From positions 1 to 32,742 of the forward strand of contig SFGI01000023.1 in the NCBI GenBank assembly GCA_004557645.1: a stretch of DNA of 32,742 nt, in the 5' to 3' direction. A program made the translations under genes and the position numbers. Below the pieces are notes generated by a model, which was not told the DNA's origin, did no database searches, and saw only the letters and a program-made list of their open reading frames with translations. Source of the DNA: [Eubacterium] saphenum. Its GTDB lineage: Bacteria > Bacillota > Clostridia > Lachnospirales > Anaerotignaceae. Shown here one piece after another: positions 6,588 to 14,589 of this stretch (position 1 is its first letter; the number at the start of each line of letters is the position of its first letter).

Positions 6588-7088
6588 TTATTCTTTTTCA
6601 GCCACCAGTTGATAGATACTGCCCGCTTTGGCAGCGATCCCTTCCGGAAGGATCGTCCCTGTCATAATAATATCCATAAATTCAGGCCGTTTCTCAATGA
6701 TCTCTTCCAATTCCGATTCCTGCAGATAGCCTTTTTCCACACATTCCAAAATGCCATCCAGCAGAAGCATTTCGCATTCGCCTGTATCTACGATTTTCTT
6801 GGCAAAATTGAACGCATTGTGGATCTCACCGAAGATCTCCTTATGCAGTGCTTCATCAAACTCAGCCTCCTGCACATCGGAACAATCCCGGTCTTTTTCA
6901 AAACGGAAAATACGGAAATCCGGCTCCAGCTTTTTCAGCAGTGCGATTTCCTTACTGTTATGATAATCTAAAAATTGGATCATTACGACCCGCAGGTCCT
7001 CGCCAATGGCGCGCATCCCGCGCCCCACCGCTACAGCAGTTTTGCCCTTGCCTGCGCCGTAATAAACTGAAATCTGACCTTGTCTCAC
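6588..7088 (-). CDS. cobO: CobO/BtuR-family corrinoid adenosyltransferase-like protein
   Basis: The family transfers the adenosyl group of ATP to cobalt in a corrinoid, in the cytoplasm. This 166-residue protein has the N-terminal P-loop GAGKGKTA (11-18), the following VMIQFLDY strand and the C-terminal IIEKRPEFMDIIMTGTILPE segment, which corresponds to the family's EKRP...TGR stretch. The usual acidic pair in the LDE strand reads LLLDG here. The start is GTG at 7086-7088 with AGGAG 10 bases upstream. It follows the SSB-like gene by 24 bases and ends in the shared terminator. No other cobalamin gene is in the window, so it may serve in salvage or may have another nucleotide-dependent role. 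Confidence 0.7.
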   Translation of the reverse strand: MRQGQISVYYGAGKGKTAVAVGRGMRAIGEDLRVVMIQFLDYHNSKEIALLKKLEPDFRIFRFEKDRDCSDVQEAEFDEALHKEIFGEIHNAFNFAKKIVDTGECEMLLLDGILECVEKGYLQESELEEIIEKRPEFMDIIMTGTILPEGIAAKAGSIYQLVAEKE

Positions 7089-7112
7089 GTTTCTTTCACT
7101 CCTGTTTCTATC

Positions 7113-7784
7113 TCAGGCTTCTTCCGTTTCTGTCATCTGCCCTTCTGTCTCGTGCTCCACCCGATCCGGAAGTTCGATTTTGGAAACAGAAACTTCATAG
7201 GCGACCCGCTCTTCTATCTCTTCGCCGATGCGCTTCTGATAGGTTCTGCTCTGCACCCGACCCCAGACACGGATATTGGAACCAACCTGGAGATTTGCCA
7301 TATATCTGGCATTTCTTCCCCATGCGATACAGGGAATATAGTCGGATTTATTGTAGGCACGATTGACCGCCACCAAAATATCCGAAATTTCTCTGCCAAA
7401 AGGCGTTTTACGATAGATGGGAGGCTTACAAATATAGCCATTGAGGAAGATCTGATTTTCGTTCTTTCCTTCTTCCTCTTCCATCAGCCTGATTTCTCTT
7501 GCAAAAATCGTCAGTACCAGACGATTCTTCTTGCTATTATAATTGTTATAACTTCTCAGCTGTCCGATGATATCCACTTTTGCCCCCACCTGCAGCAACT
7601 CCATATCGATCAGCCGCTCGGAAACAGTAACCGGCAGGATATCCGCCTTATCACTGAGGCGTTCAGAAGAAATCTGAAACGTATAGAAACCCTCGCCATA
7701 TACCTCATGACTAAAGACACAGCCTTCTACGATCTTACCGGCGATAAGAACAGTGTTGTTTTCCGGCAATCCATCCATTTGCAT
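7113..7784 (-). CDS. Single-stranded DNA-binding-like protein with two OB folds
   Basis: The 223 residues appear to hold two successive OB-fold domains. The first runs from about 10 to 100 (VLIAGKIVEG, then GAKVDIIGQLRS) and the second from about 112 to 205 (IFLNGYICKPPIYRKTPFGR, then IPCIAWGRNARYM and VGSNIRVWGRVQSR). The second has the clear SSB look: strand, aromatic loop, DILVAVNR, then GRVQSR. The acidic C-terminal tail lacks the typical DDDIPF tip. The ATG follows GGGGAG. Role: probably single-stranded DNA binding in replication or repair; a housekeeping SSB is usually shorter with one fold, so this is likely an accessory paralog. Confidence 0.72.
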   Translation of the reverse strand: MQMDGLPENNTVLIAGKIVEGCVFSHEVYGEGFYTFQISSERLSDKADILPVTVSERLIDMELLQVGAKVDIIGQLRSYNNYNSKKNRLVLTIFAREIRLMEEEEGKNENQIFLNGYICKPPIYRKTPFGREISDILVAVNRAYNKSDYIPCIAWGRNARYMANLQVGSNIRVWGRVQSRTYQKRIGEEIEERVAYEVSVSKIELPDRVEHETEGQMTETEEA

Positions 7785-7804
7785 CTCTTTCTCCCCTTTG
7801 CTTC

Positions 7805-7822
7805 GCCAAAGACAACTTTGGC
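7805..7822. repeat. Short perfect hairpin upstream of the SSB-like gene
   Basis: GCCAAAG-ACAA-CTTTGGC is a 7-bp stem with a four-base loop, about 20 bases before the SSB-like start codon on the minus strand. It could be part of the leader. Confidence 0.45.
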
Positions 7823-7848
7823 AATGATCCTTCAGTAATTCAGTTTAT

Positions 7849-7898
7849 GCAAAAAAACAGCCTTTCAGAATCAAACTTGTCAGGTTTCTGTTTTTTGC
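7849..7898 (-). terminator. Terminator of the 102-residue protein gene
   Basis: On the minus strand, GCAAAAAACAG and CTGTTTTTTTGC pair around an inner CCT/AGG helix, giving a stem whose 3' arm carries seven T. It lies 20-70 bases after the stop codon of the 102-residue gene. Confidence 0.6.
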
Positions 7899-7917
7899 GC
7901 CTCCCTCAGCCCGCTTC

Positions 7918-8226
7918 TTACTGTTCTGTCTGATTTTTTCCATTTCTGAAAATAAACCCGATCTTTACACAGTCGATGGCAACCACCATCGTGTAGTCTT
8001 TCGTTCTATAGATCATAGGTGCGCCGCCCTTTTTCACAACGACAGCGTCTACCTTTTTGCCCTCTTTTGTCCAGTAGCAGAGGAAAGTAAAATCTTCGTC
8101 CTCTCTGAGTGCCCATTCGAAATCAAGCAGAGGTTTCACGAAGAAATCCCCATCGCAGCCGAAATAACTGTTGATCCGTTTTCTCGCCTGCTCAAAGTCC
8201 ATTACTGGTCCTTTTTCTTTTGCCAT
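7918..8226 (-). CDS. Conserved-looking hypothetical protein, 102 residues
   Basis: I do not recognise this protein. It is soluble, mixed alpha/beta and acidic in its first half, with two Trp-containing segments (DFEWALRED and LCYWTKEGKK) and a basic C-terminal tail ending in NGKNQTEQ. There is no signal peptide or membrane segment. I choose the ATG at 8226, because GGAGG lies 5 bases before it; an in-frame ATG at 8244 would lie in front of that site. It has its own promoter, an operator-like palindrome and its own terminator, so it is monocistronic and probably regulated. Confidence 0.75.
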   Translation of the reverse strand: MAKEKGPVMDFEQARKRINSYFGCDGDFFVKPLLDFEWALREDEDFTFLCYWTKEGKKVDAVVVKKGGAPMIYRTKDYTMVVAIDCVKIGFIFRNGKNQTEQ

Positions 8227-8243
8227 AACTTCCTCCAAAATCA

Positions 8244-8265
8244 CATAGTACTTGCTATTACTATG
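8244..8265. promoter_or_regulatory. Operator-like inverted repeat over the -10 region
   Basis: CATAGTA (8244-8250) and TACTATG (8259-8265) are a perfect 7-bp inverted repeat with 8 bases between. It overlaps the -10 box and start region of the 102-residue gene, the position of a repressor site. Its form resembles GntR/YtrA-type operators, but I cannot name the regulator. Confidence 0.5.
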
Positions 8266-8291
8266 GTACTGATTTTTCTGTCAATTGTCAA
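8263..8291 (-). promoter_or_regulatory. Promoter of the 102-residue protein gene
   Basis: On the minus strand, perfect TTGACA (8286-8291) and TACCAT (8263-8268) are 17 bases apart. A second TTGACA (8279-8284) lies next to it with a poorer -10, so two overlapping promoters are possible. Confidence 0.6.
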
Positions 8292-8338
8292 TAAGAACAT
8301 ACCCTCTCAAATTTTGCGTGCTGTCTTTTCTTCACGAA

Positions 8339-8394
8339 AAAAAACGTCGTATTTGTTGAAAAACACAGTTCTTTTCAGAAATACAACGTTTTTT
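8339..8394 (-). terminator. Terminator of the uvrB-uvrA operon
   Basis: Arms AAAAAACGT (8339-8347) and ACGTTTTTT (8386-8394) continue inward as GTATTT/AAATAC after one mismatch, with a further small helix inside. On the minus strand it follows uvrA by a few bases and ends in a run of T. Confidence 0.8.
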
Positions 8395-8399
8395 ATCAT

Positions 8400-11234
8400 T
8401 TATTTTCTTTTCAGGATTTCCTTCAGGTATTTCCCTGTATAGGATACAGGCACCTGACAGATCTCTTCCGGCGTTCCTGCCGCCACCAGTGTACCGCCGC
8501 CATCGCCCCCCTCGGGGCCCAAATCGATGATATAGTCTGCCGTTTTGATAACATCCAGATTATGCTCGATGACGACCACTGTATTGCCGCCCTCTGCCAA
8601 TCTCTGCAGGATATGCACCAGTTTATGGACATCTGCCGTATGCAGGCCCGTGGTGGGCTCATCCAGGATATACATGGTGCGACCTGTGCTCTTGCGGCTC
8701 AGTTCTGTGGCCAGCTTCACCCGCTGGGCTTCCCCGCCGGAAAGGGTCGTAGAAGACTGGCCCAGCTGCACATAGGAAAGCCCCACATCATACAATGTCT
8801 GCAGTTTGGATTTGATCCTTGGAATATTTTCAAAGAAAACCAAAGCCTCTTCCACTGTCATATCCAGCACATCAGAAATCGTCTTTCCTTTATATTTTAC
8901 CTCCAGGGTTTCCCGGTTGTACCGCTTGCCGTTGCAGACCTCGCAGGGCACATAGATATCAGGCAGGAAGTGCATTTCAATCTTCACGATGCCATCACCG
9001 GCGCAGGCTTCACATCTGCCGCCCTTCACATTGAAGCTAAAACGACCCTTCTGATAGCCTCTGACCTTTGCCTCTGTGGTCTGAGCAAATACATCACGAA
9101 TCATGTCAAACAAGCCTGTATAGGTAGCAGGATTGCTTCTGGGGGTACGTCCGATGGGGGACTGGTCGATATTGATGACCTTGTCCAGCTTTTCCAGCCC
9201 AAGCATATCCTCATGCTTGCCGGGTCTTGTTTTCGCTCTGTTCAGGTCTCTCGCCAGTCTCTTATACAAAATTTCATTGATGAGGGAGCTTTTCCCGGAA
9301 CCGCTGACCCCTGTCACGCAGGTAAACAGCCCTAAGGGGATCTCCACATCAATATGTTTCAGATTGTTTTCCGCCGCACCCTTAATGACCAGTTTGTTTT
9401 CCGGCACGAAAGGTCTGCGCTCCTTGGGCACTTCGATTTTCTTTCGTCCGCTGAGATAAGCCCCCGTTACGGAACGCTCACAGGCTTTGATCTCTTCCAC
9501 ACTGCCTGCACAGACCACTTCGCCGCCGTCCCGTCCGGCGCCGGGGCCAATATCCACCACATAATCCGCCGCCAGCATGGTATCCTCATCATGCTCTACC
9601 ACGATCAGGGAATTGCCAATATCCCGCAGATGCTTCAATGTGGCCAGCAGCTTATCATTATCCCGCTGATGCAAGCCGATACTGGGTTCATCCAAAATAT
9701 ATACAACCCCCACCAAGCCGCTGCCGATCTGGGTCGCCAAACGGATACGCTGGGCTTCCCCGCCGGATAATGTACCTGCTGTTCTGGAAAGGGTCAGATA
9801 TTCCAAGCCAACATCGATCAGGAAACCAATGCGGGCGTGGATTTCTTTCAAAATACGCTCGCCAATCATATTTTCCCGTTCTGTCAGCTGCAGGTTCTGG
9901 AAGAATTCCTGCATTTTGCCGATGGAAAGCTCCGTCACCTCGGAAATATTTTTGCCGCCTACGGTGATGGCCAGCACCTCCGGGCGCAGCCGTTTGCCGT
10001 GGCAGTCAGGGCACTGGATGTTGGTCATATATTCCTCGTATTCCCCTCGCATGGTTTCAGAGGTTTCGCCATAGCGTCGCTGCAGATTGTGGATGATGCC
10101 CTCGAAGGGATATTCATAAGAACCTGTGCCTCGATAATTGCTGTAGGTCACCTGCAGCTTTTCGCCGCCTGTGCCATAAAAAATAATATCCTTAATTTTT
10201 TGAGGTAAATCCCGAAAAGGCGTTTCCAAAGAAAAATCATATTTTTCCGCCAGAGCGTCAAACAGCACCCGGCTCATGCTCCCTTTTGTAGTGATGGAAT
10301 TATAGCCCGGCGCAGAGACCGCCCCTTCCAAAATACTCAGGGCATCGTTGGGCACGATAAGCTTTTCGTCAAACTTCATCTGCATCCCCAAGCCCGTACA
10401 GGTAGGGCAGGCACCACTGGGATTGTTGAAGGAGAACATTCTTGGCTCAATCTCCATCAGGTCTACACCGCAGTCGGGGCAGGAAAAGCTCTGACTAAAC
10501 ATCAGCTCATCCTCCCCTTGATTTACGTCTACGATCAGCAGACCGCCGCTGAGGGCAGAAGCCGTTTCAATGGATTCCGTTAGGCGCATCTGCATGCCTT
10601 CCTTTACCATCAGTCTATCTACTACGATTTCAATGTTATGCTTTTTGTTTTTTTCCAATTCGATCTTTTCAGACAGTTCATACATCAAGCCATCCACTCG
10701 AACTCGCACATAGCCGCTTTTTTTTGCATCCTCTAAAAGCTTTACGTGCTCGCCTTTGCGTCCCCTTACCACAGGTGCCAAAAGCTGCAATTTCGTCCGT
10801 TCGGGCAGCTCCATGATACGGTCAACGATCTGGTCGATGGTCTGTTTTTTGATCTCCTTGCCGCATTTTGGGCAATGGGGAATGCCGATCCTGGCATACA
10901 GCAGACGCAGATAATCGTAGATTTCCGTTACCGTACCCACGGTGGAACGGGGGTTATGGCTGGTGGTTTTCTGGTCGATGGAAATGGCGGGAGAAAGCCC
11001 TTCGATCAGGTCTACATCAGGCTTTTCCATCTGCCCCAAAAACTGTCTGGCATAGGAAGAGAGGGATTCCACATATCTCCTCTGCCCCTCCGCATATATG
11101 GTATCAAAGGCAAGGGAGCTTTTGCCGCTGCCGCTGACCCCCGTGAAAACCACCAGCTGGTCTCTGGGGATGGTCAGATCAACATTCTGCAAATTATGCT
11201 CTCTGGCCCCTTTGATTACAATTTTATCCTTCAT
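8400..11234 (-). CDS. uvrA: Excinuclease ABC subunit A
   Basis: UvrA is the damage-sensing ATPase of nucleotide excision repair; it loads UvrB on the lesion. The 944 residues have both ABC ATPase halves: Walker A GVSGSGKS at 32-39 and again in the C-terminal half, and ABC signatures LSGGEAQR with DEP Walker B in each. Zinc-binding CxxC pairs are present, including CPKC near 120 and the C-terminal CEAC...CEVC module. I start at the ATG at 11234 with GGAGG before it; an in-frame ATG at 11312 is inside repeat copy 2 and its 26-residue extension is translated repeat. It is the second gene after uvrB, separated by that repeat. Confidence 0.98.
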   Translation of the reverse strand: MKDKIVIKGAREHNLQNVDLTIPRDQLVVFTGVSGSGKSSLAFDTIYAEGQRRYVESLSSYARQFLGQMEKPDVDLIEGLSPAISIDQKTTSHNPRSTVGTVTEIYDYLRLLYARIGIPHCPKCGKEIKKQTIDQIVDRIMELPERTKLQLLAPVVRGRKGEHVKLLEDAKKSGYVRVRVDGLMYELSEKIELEKNKKHNIEIVVDRLMVKEGMQMRLTESIETASALSGGLLIVDVNQGEDELMFSQSFSCPDCGVDLMEIEPRMFSFNNPSGACPTCTGLGMQMKFDEKLIVPNDALSILEGAVSAPGYNSITTKGSMSRVLFDALAEKYDFSLETPFRDLPQKIKDIIFYGTGGEKLQVTYSNYRGTGSYEYPFEGIIHNLQRRYGETSETMRGEYEEYMTNIQCPDCHGKRLRPEVLAITVGGKNISEVTELSIGKMQEFFQNLQLTERENMIGERILKEIHARIGFLIDVGLEYLTLSRTAGTLSGGEAQRIRLATQIGSGLVGVVYILDEPSIGLHQRDNDKLLATLKHLRDIGNSLIVVEHDEDTMLAADYVVDIGPGAGRDGGEVVCAGSVEEIKACERSVTGAYLSGRKKIEVPKERRPFVPENKLVIKGAAENNLKHIDVEIPLGLFTCVTGVSGSGKSSLINEILYKRLARDLNRAKTRPGKHEDMLGLEKLDKVINIDQSPIGRTPRSNPATYTGLFDMIRDVFAQTTEAKVRGYQKGRFSFNVKGGRCEACAGDGIVKIEMHFLPDIYVPCEVCNGKRYNRETLEVKYKGKTISDVLDMTVEEALVFFENIPRIKSKLQTLYDVGLSYVQLGQSSTTLSGGEAQRVKLATELSRKSTGRTMYILDEPTTGLHTADVHKLVHILQRLAEGGNTVVVIEHNLDVIKTADYIIDLGPEGGDGGGTLVAAGTPEEICQVPVSYTGKYLKEILKRK

Positions 11235-11250
11235 AATTCCTCCTTCTCTT

Positions 11251-11384
11251 GGGACGCTGTCCCAAACCCTGACAGGGGAATGATTCCCCTGTACCCCCAT
11301 TTGCAGAACCATACATGGTTCTGCACTATCGGGTCAAGGGACTGGTCCCTTGTGGGGGAGTTGGGGGCAACGCCCCCAAGGTCT
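11251..11384 (+). repeat. Five-palindrome intergenic element, copy 2
   Basis: The copy fills the gap between uvrB and uvrA. Palindromes: A, GGGAC/GTCCC (11251-11263); B, CAGGGGAAT/ATTCCCCTG (11273-11291); C, GCAGAACCAT/ATGGTTCTGC (11303-11324); D, AAGGGAC/GTCCCTT (11336-11351); E, TTGGGGGC/GCCCCCAA (11361-11379). In C and E the arms differ from copy 1, yet both arms changed together. It is on the plus strand as drawn, against the direction of uvrBA transcription. Its right edge nearly touches the uvrB stop codon. Confidence 0.92.
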
Positions 11385-11385
11385 T

Positions 11386-13362
11386 TTAAATCATTTTCTT
11401 CAATTCCAATATTTTATCACGCAGCTCTGCTGCCCGCTCGAATTGCAGTTCCATGGCTGCCTGCTTCATTTCTTTATCCAGCTTTTTGATGAGCTTGTTC
11501 AATTCTTCCACACTCATGGATTCGGGGTCTTTTTCCAGGCCAAATTTCTGTTTTTCCGTTGCCGCCTTTGTGATCTGGATGACATCATGTACCTTTTTCT
11601 TAATGGTCTGGGGAATGATGCCATGGGCTTCATTATAAGCCTCCTGAATGGAACGACGGCGGTTGGTTTCTGTAATAGCCTTATCCATGCTTTCCGTCAT
11701 GACGTCGGCGTACATGATGACACGACCATTGGCATTTCTCGCTGCACGGCCAATAGTCTGAATGAGAGATGTTTCCGAACGAAGGAAACCTTCCTTATCC
11801 GCATCCAAAATGGCAACCAGACTGACTTCGGGGATATCCAGACCTTCTCGCAGCAGGTTGATGCCCACCAGAACGTCAAATACATCCATACGCAAATCGC
11901 GGATGATCTCCAGTCGTTCCAGGGTATCGATATCGGAGTGCAGGTAGCGCACCCGCACCCCTGCTTCCCGCAGATAATCCGTCAGGCGTTCTGCCATTTT
12001 CTTCGTCAGTGTGGTTACAAGGACTTTATCCCCCATTTCCGTGGTCTTTCGCACCTCAGAAAGCAGATCGTCAATCTGCCCATGAATGGGGCGCACGGAA
12101 ATTTCAGGGTCCAGCAGCCCGGTGGGTCGGATGATCTGCTCTGCTGTCTGCTCGGAATGTTCCTTTTCATACACAGATGGCGTTGCGGAAACGAACAAAA
12201 GCTGATGGATCTTGCTTTCAAATTCGCTGAATTTCAAAGGTCTGTTATCCAAAGCAGAGGGCAGACGGAAACCATACTCCACCAAGGTAGTCTTTCTGGA
12301 ACGGTCACCCTCATACATCCCGCGGATCTGGGGAATGGAAACATGGGATTCATCGGCAATAATCAGAAAATCATCGGGGAAGAAGTCGATGAGGGTAAAG
12401 GGTGTGCTGCCTGCTTCTCTCAAAGACAGGTGACGAGAATAGTTTTCAATGCCTGTACAAAAGCCCATTTCCCTCAGCATTTCCAAGTCATAATTGGTGC
12501 GCTGCTCCAATCTCTGGGCTTCCAGAAGCTTGTCCTCCCGCTTCAGTTCCGCCAGCCGCACTTCCAGTTCATCCTCGATACGCTGAATGGCAATTTTCAT
12601 TTTATCGGGAGCTGTAACGTAATGAGACGCCGGGAAAATAGAGATATGATTTCTCGTCCCCATGATCTCACCCGTCAATACGTCGATCTCCGTAATTCTG
12701 TCGATCTCATCCCCGAAAAACTCCACACGGATTGCGTGCTCCGAAGAGCCGATGGGAAAAACCTCCACCACGTCGCCCCGCACACGGAAGGTACCACGTT
12801 CGAAGTTCATATCATTTCTGTCATACTGCATTTCCACAAGGGCACGCAGCACTTCATCTCTATCCTTTTCCATGCCCGGACGCAGGGAAAGCATCATGCC
12901 ATAGTATTCCTCGGGGTCGCCCAAACCATAGATACAGGAAACGCTGGCAACGACGATAACATCCTCCCGTTCCACCAATGCCGCCGTGGCAGAATGGCGC
13001 AGCTTATCGATCTCATCATTGACCGAGGAATCCTTTTCGATATAGGTGTCCGTACTGGGCACATAGGCCTCGGGCTGATAATAATCATAATAAGATACAA
13101 AATATTCTACCGCATTGTGGGGGAAAAATTCTTTCAATTCATTATATAACTGTGCCGCCAAGGTCTTGTTATGAGCAATGACCAGGGTCGGCTTCTGTAT
13201 TTTTTCAATGATATTTGCCATGGTAAAGGTCTTACCCGAACCGGTTACCCCCAGAAGCGTTTGAAATTTCTTTCCATCCATAAAGCCCTGCGCCAGCTTT
13301 TCCACTGCTTCGGGCTGATCCCCTGTGGGCTGATAGGGGCTGACCACCTGAAATCTTGGCAT
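11386..13362 (-). CDS. uvrB: Excinuclease ABC subunit B
   Basis: UvrB is the helicase-like damage-verification subunit that recruits UvrC. The 658-residue length is typical. Seen: Walker A GVTGSGKT near residue 38, the beta-hairpin YYDYYQPEAYVP near 93, helicase motifs including ADESHVS and QTIGRAARN, and the C-terminal UVR motif (about 620-655) that binds UvrC. I start at the ATG at 13362 (MPRFQVVSPY), which has GGAGGTGAG before it; the frame is open further upstream but includes the promoter and LexA box. It heads the uvrB-uvrA operon. Confidence 0.98.
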   Translation of the reverse strand: MPRFQVVSPYQPTGDQPEAVEKLAQGFMDGKKFQTLLGVTGSGKTFTMANIIEKIQKPTLVIAHNKTLAAQLYNELKEFFPHNAVEYFVSYYDYYQPEAYVPSTDTYIEKDSSVNDEIDKLRHSATAALVEREDVIVVASVSCIYGLGDPEEYYGMMLSLRPGMEKDRDEVLRALVEMQYDRNDMNFERGTFRVRGDVVEVFPIGSSEHAIRVEFFGDEIDRITEIDVLTGEIMGTRNHISIFPASHYVTAPDKMKIAIQRIEDELEVRLAELKREDKLLEAQRLEQRTNYDLEMLREMGFCTGIENYSRHLSLREAGSTPFTLIDFFPDDFLIIADESHVSIPQIRGMYEGDRSRKTTLVEYGFRLPSALDNRPLKFSEFESKIHQLLFVSATPSVYEKEHSEQTAEQIIRPTGLLDPEISVRPIHGQIDDLLSEVRKTTEMGDKVLVTTLTKKMAERLTDYLREAGVRVRYLHSDIDTLERLEIIRDLRMDVFDVLVGINLLREGLDIPEVSLVAILDADKEGFLRSETSLIQTIGRAARNANGRVIMYADVMTESMDKAITETNRRRSIQEAYNEAHGIIPQTIKKKVHDVIQITKAATEKQKFGLEKDPESMSVEELNKLIKKLDKEMKQAAMELQFERAAELRDKILELKKMI

Positions 13363-13382
13363 ATGCTCACCTCCAAAAATAA

Positions 13383-13394
13383 GAACTGTTGTTC
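13383..13394. promoter_or_regulatory. LexA (SOS) box of uvrB-uvrA
   Basis: GAAC-TGTT-GTTC matches the Gram-positive LexA/DinR core GAAC-N4-GTTC exactly. It lies 5 bases downstream of the uvrB -10 box, about 20 bases before the start codon, where bound LexA would block transcription. This is the only perfect core I found in the window. Confidence 0.88.
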
Positions 13395-13398
13395 CCTT

Positions 13399-13427
13399 AT
13401 TGTAGCACAATAAAAATTCTTTGTCAG
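13399..13427 (-). promoter_or_regulatory. Promoter of uvrB-uvrA
   Basis: On the minus strand, CTGACA (13422-13427) and TACAAT (13399-13404) are 17 bases apart, with TGC directly before the -10 (extended -10). The LexA box follows immediately. Confidence 0.82.
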
Positions 13428-13472
13428 CAAGATTTTTATAAAAATCACAGTTTCTTTCTGGGAAAAAGAAAA

Positions 13473-13496
13473 CCCCAAACTCTTTTGAGTTTGAGG
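13473..13496 (-). terminator. Terminator of acpP-rnc
   Basis: On the minus strand, CCTCAAACTC-AAAA-GAGTTTGGGG forms a 10-bp stem with one G-T pair, followed by TTTTCTTTTT. It lies 40 bases after the rnc stop codon. Confidence 0.85.
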
Positions 13497-13535
13497 TCAA
13501 AATTCCTTTTACAACACCCTCGAGCATACCCCGCC

Positions 13536-14234
13536 TTAGGAACGGTTCATATGCTCCAATGCGTTATTCGCGGCGCTCTGCTCCGCTTCTTTTTTGCTTC
13601 TGCCGCTGCCCTTGCCCAGCACACGGCCGTCATGGGTCACTTCTGCCACAAATACCTTATTATGGTCCGGGCCCTGTTCATCTACGATCGCATACTGCAG
13701 AGGCACCTTGCTGATCTTCTGGATAACTTCCTGCAGATGGGTTTTACAGTCCAGATTGCGGAAGTTGCTCTTTGTTTTTTCGATGCAGTCCACCATGAAG
13801 CCCATGATATACTTTGTCACCGCTTCCATGCCCCCATCGATACAAATAGCACCGATGATAGCTTCGAAAGCATCCGCCAGAATAGAATCGCGGCTTCTGC
13901 CGCCGGTGCTTTCTTCGCCCTTACCCAACAGCAGACAGCGGCCGATGCCCAGCTTTCTGGAAAGCTCCGCAAGGGAGCCTTCGCATACCACTGCTGCCCG
14001 CAGCTTTGTCAATTCACCTTCGGGCATCTTGGGGAAATGGCGGTACATATATTCACTGACCACCATATCCAGCACAGCATCCCCCAAAAATTCCAGTCGT
14101 TCGTTGTTCTCATGGCTGCCTTTTTTGATCTCATTGGCATAGGAACTATGGGTCAACGCCAGAACCAGTAAGCTTTTATCCGAAAAAGTATATTCGATTT
14201 TCCGTTCAAATTCTTCCAAATTCAGATGGTTCAT
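13536..14234 (-). CDS. rnc: Ribonuclease III
   Basis: RNase III cuts double-stranded RNA, processing rRNA precursors and some mRNAs. The 232 residues hold the catalytic domain with signature ERLEFLGDA (45-53) and a second acidic cluster near 115-125 (ADAFEAIIGAI), then a double-stranded-RNA-binding domain (about 160-230) ending in KKEAEQSAANNALEHM. Its ATG lies 2 bases after the acpP stop, with an AAGGAAGAA site inside acpP, so translation is probably coupled. The acpP-rnc pairing is widespread in Firmicutes. Confidence 0.97.
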   Translation of the reverse strand: MNHLNLEEFERKIEYTFSDKSLLVLALTHSSYANEIKKGSHENNERLEFLGDAVLDMVVSEYMYRHFPKMPEGELTKLRAAVVCEGSLAELSRKLGIGRCLLLGKGEESTGGRSRDSILADAFEAIIGAICIDGGMEAVTKYIMGFMVDCIEKTKSNFRNLDCKTHLQEVIQKISKVPLQYAIVDEQGPDHNKVFVAEVTHDGRVLGKGSGRSKKEAEQSAANNALEHMNRS

Positions 14235-14236
14235 AA

Positions 14237-14479
14237 TTATTCTTCTTCCTTGGCAGCAACCAGTTCTGCAATGTAATCCAATACATCGCCTACCAGTTTG
14301 ATGTTTTCTGCTCTATCGTTATCGAATTCGATTTCGAATTTTTCTTCCAATGCTACGATGATCTGGAACAGTTCCAGAGAGTCCGCATTCAGATCTGCAA
14401 ATGCTGTTTCTGCAGACAGGCTCTCTGCAGGCACACCGATCTGTTCCGCAATCACATTCAGTACTAAAGATTCATCCAT
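14237..14479 (-). CDS. acpP: Acyl carrier protein
   Basis: AcpP carries growing acyl chains on a phosphopantetheine arm attached to Ser34, in the DSL motif at residues 33-35. The 80-residue, strongly acidic protein is typical. I choose the ATG at 14479: GGAGG lies 8 bases before it, whereas the ATG two codons upstream is only 2 bases from the site and the one at 14518 has none. It has its own promoter at 14519-14547 and is followed at once by rnc; plsX lies 110 bases upstream. CoaD, which makes the CoA precursor of its arm, is elsewhere in the window. Confidence 0.96.
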   Translation of the reverse strand: MDESLVLNVIAEQIGVPAESLSAETAFADLNADSLELFQIIVALEEKFEIEFDNDRAENIKLVGDVLDYIAELVAAKEEE

Positions 14480-14518
14480 ATTCATTACCTCCAATAAATC
14501 GTCGTTTTTTCTTTTCAT

Positions 14519-14547
14519 ACTATACTCTATTTCCCCGCTTTTGTCAG
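14519..14547 (-). promoter_or_regulatory. Promoter of acpP-rnc
   Basis: On the minus strand, CTGACA (14542-14547) and TATAGT (14519-14524) are 17 bases apart; each differs from consensus at one base. Confidence 0.75.
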
Positions 14548-14589
14548 CAAAAATCCAGGAAAATTCAGAAAAAATTTACAGAATATTCA

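Noticed and set aside
11235..11312. N-terminal extension of uvrA
   Set aside because: It is translated from repeat copy 2. The ribosome binding site and family start agree on 11234. A like peptide appears antisense in repeat copy 1, which confirms that it is repeat sequence.
11350..13149. Plus-strand open frame of 599 codons
   Set aside because: It is the antisense shadow of uvrB. Codon bias in the real gene leaves the opposite frame free of stops.
13363..13527. N-terminal extension of uvrB
   Set aside because: It covers the promoter and LexA box. GGAGGTGAG directly before 13362 sets the start.
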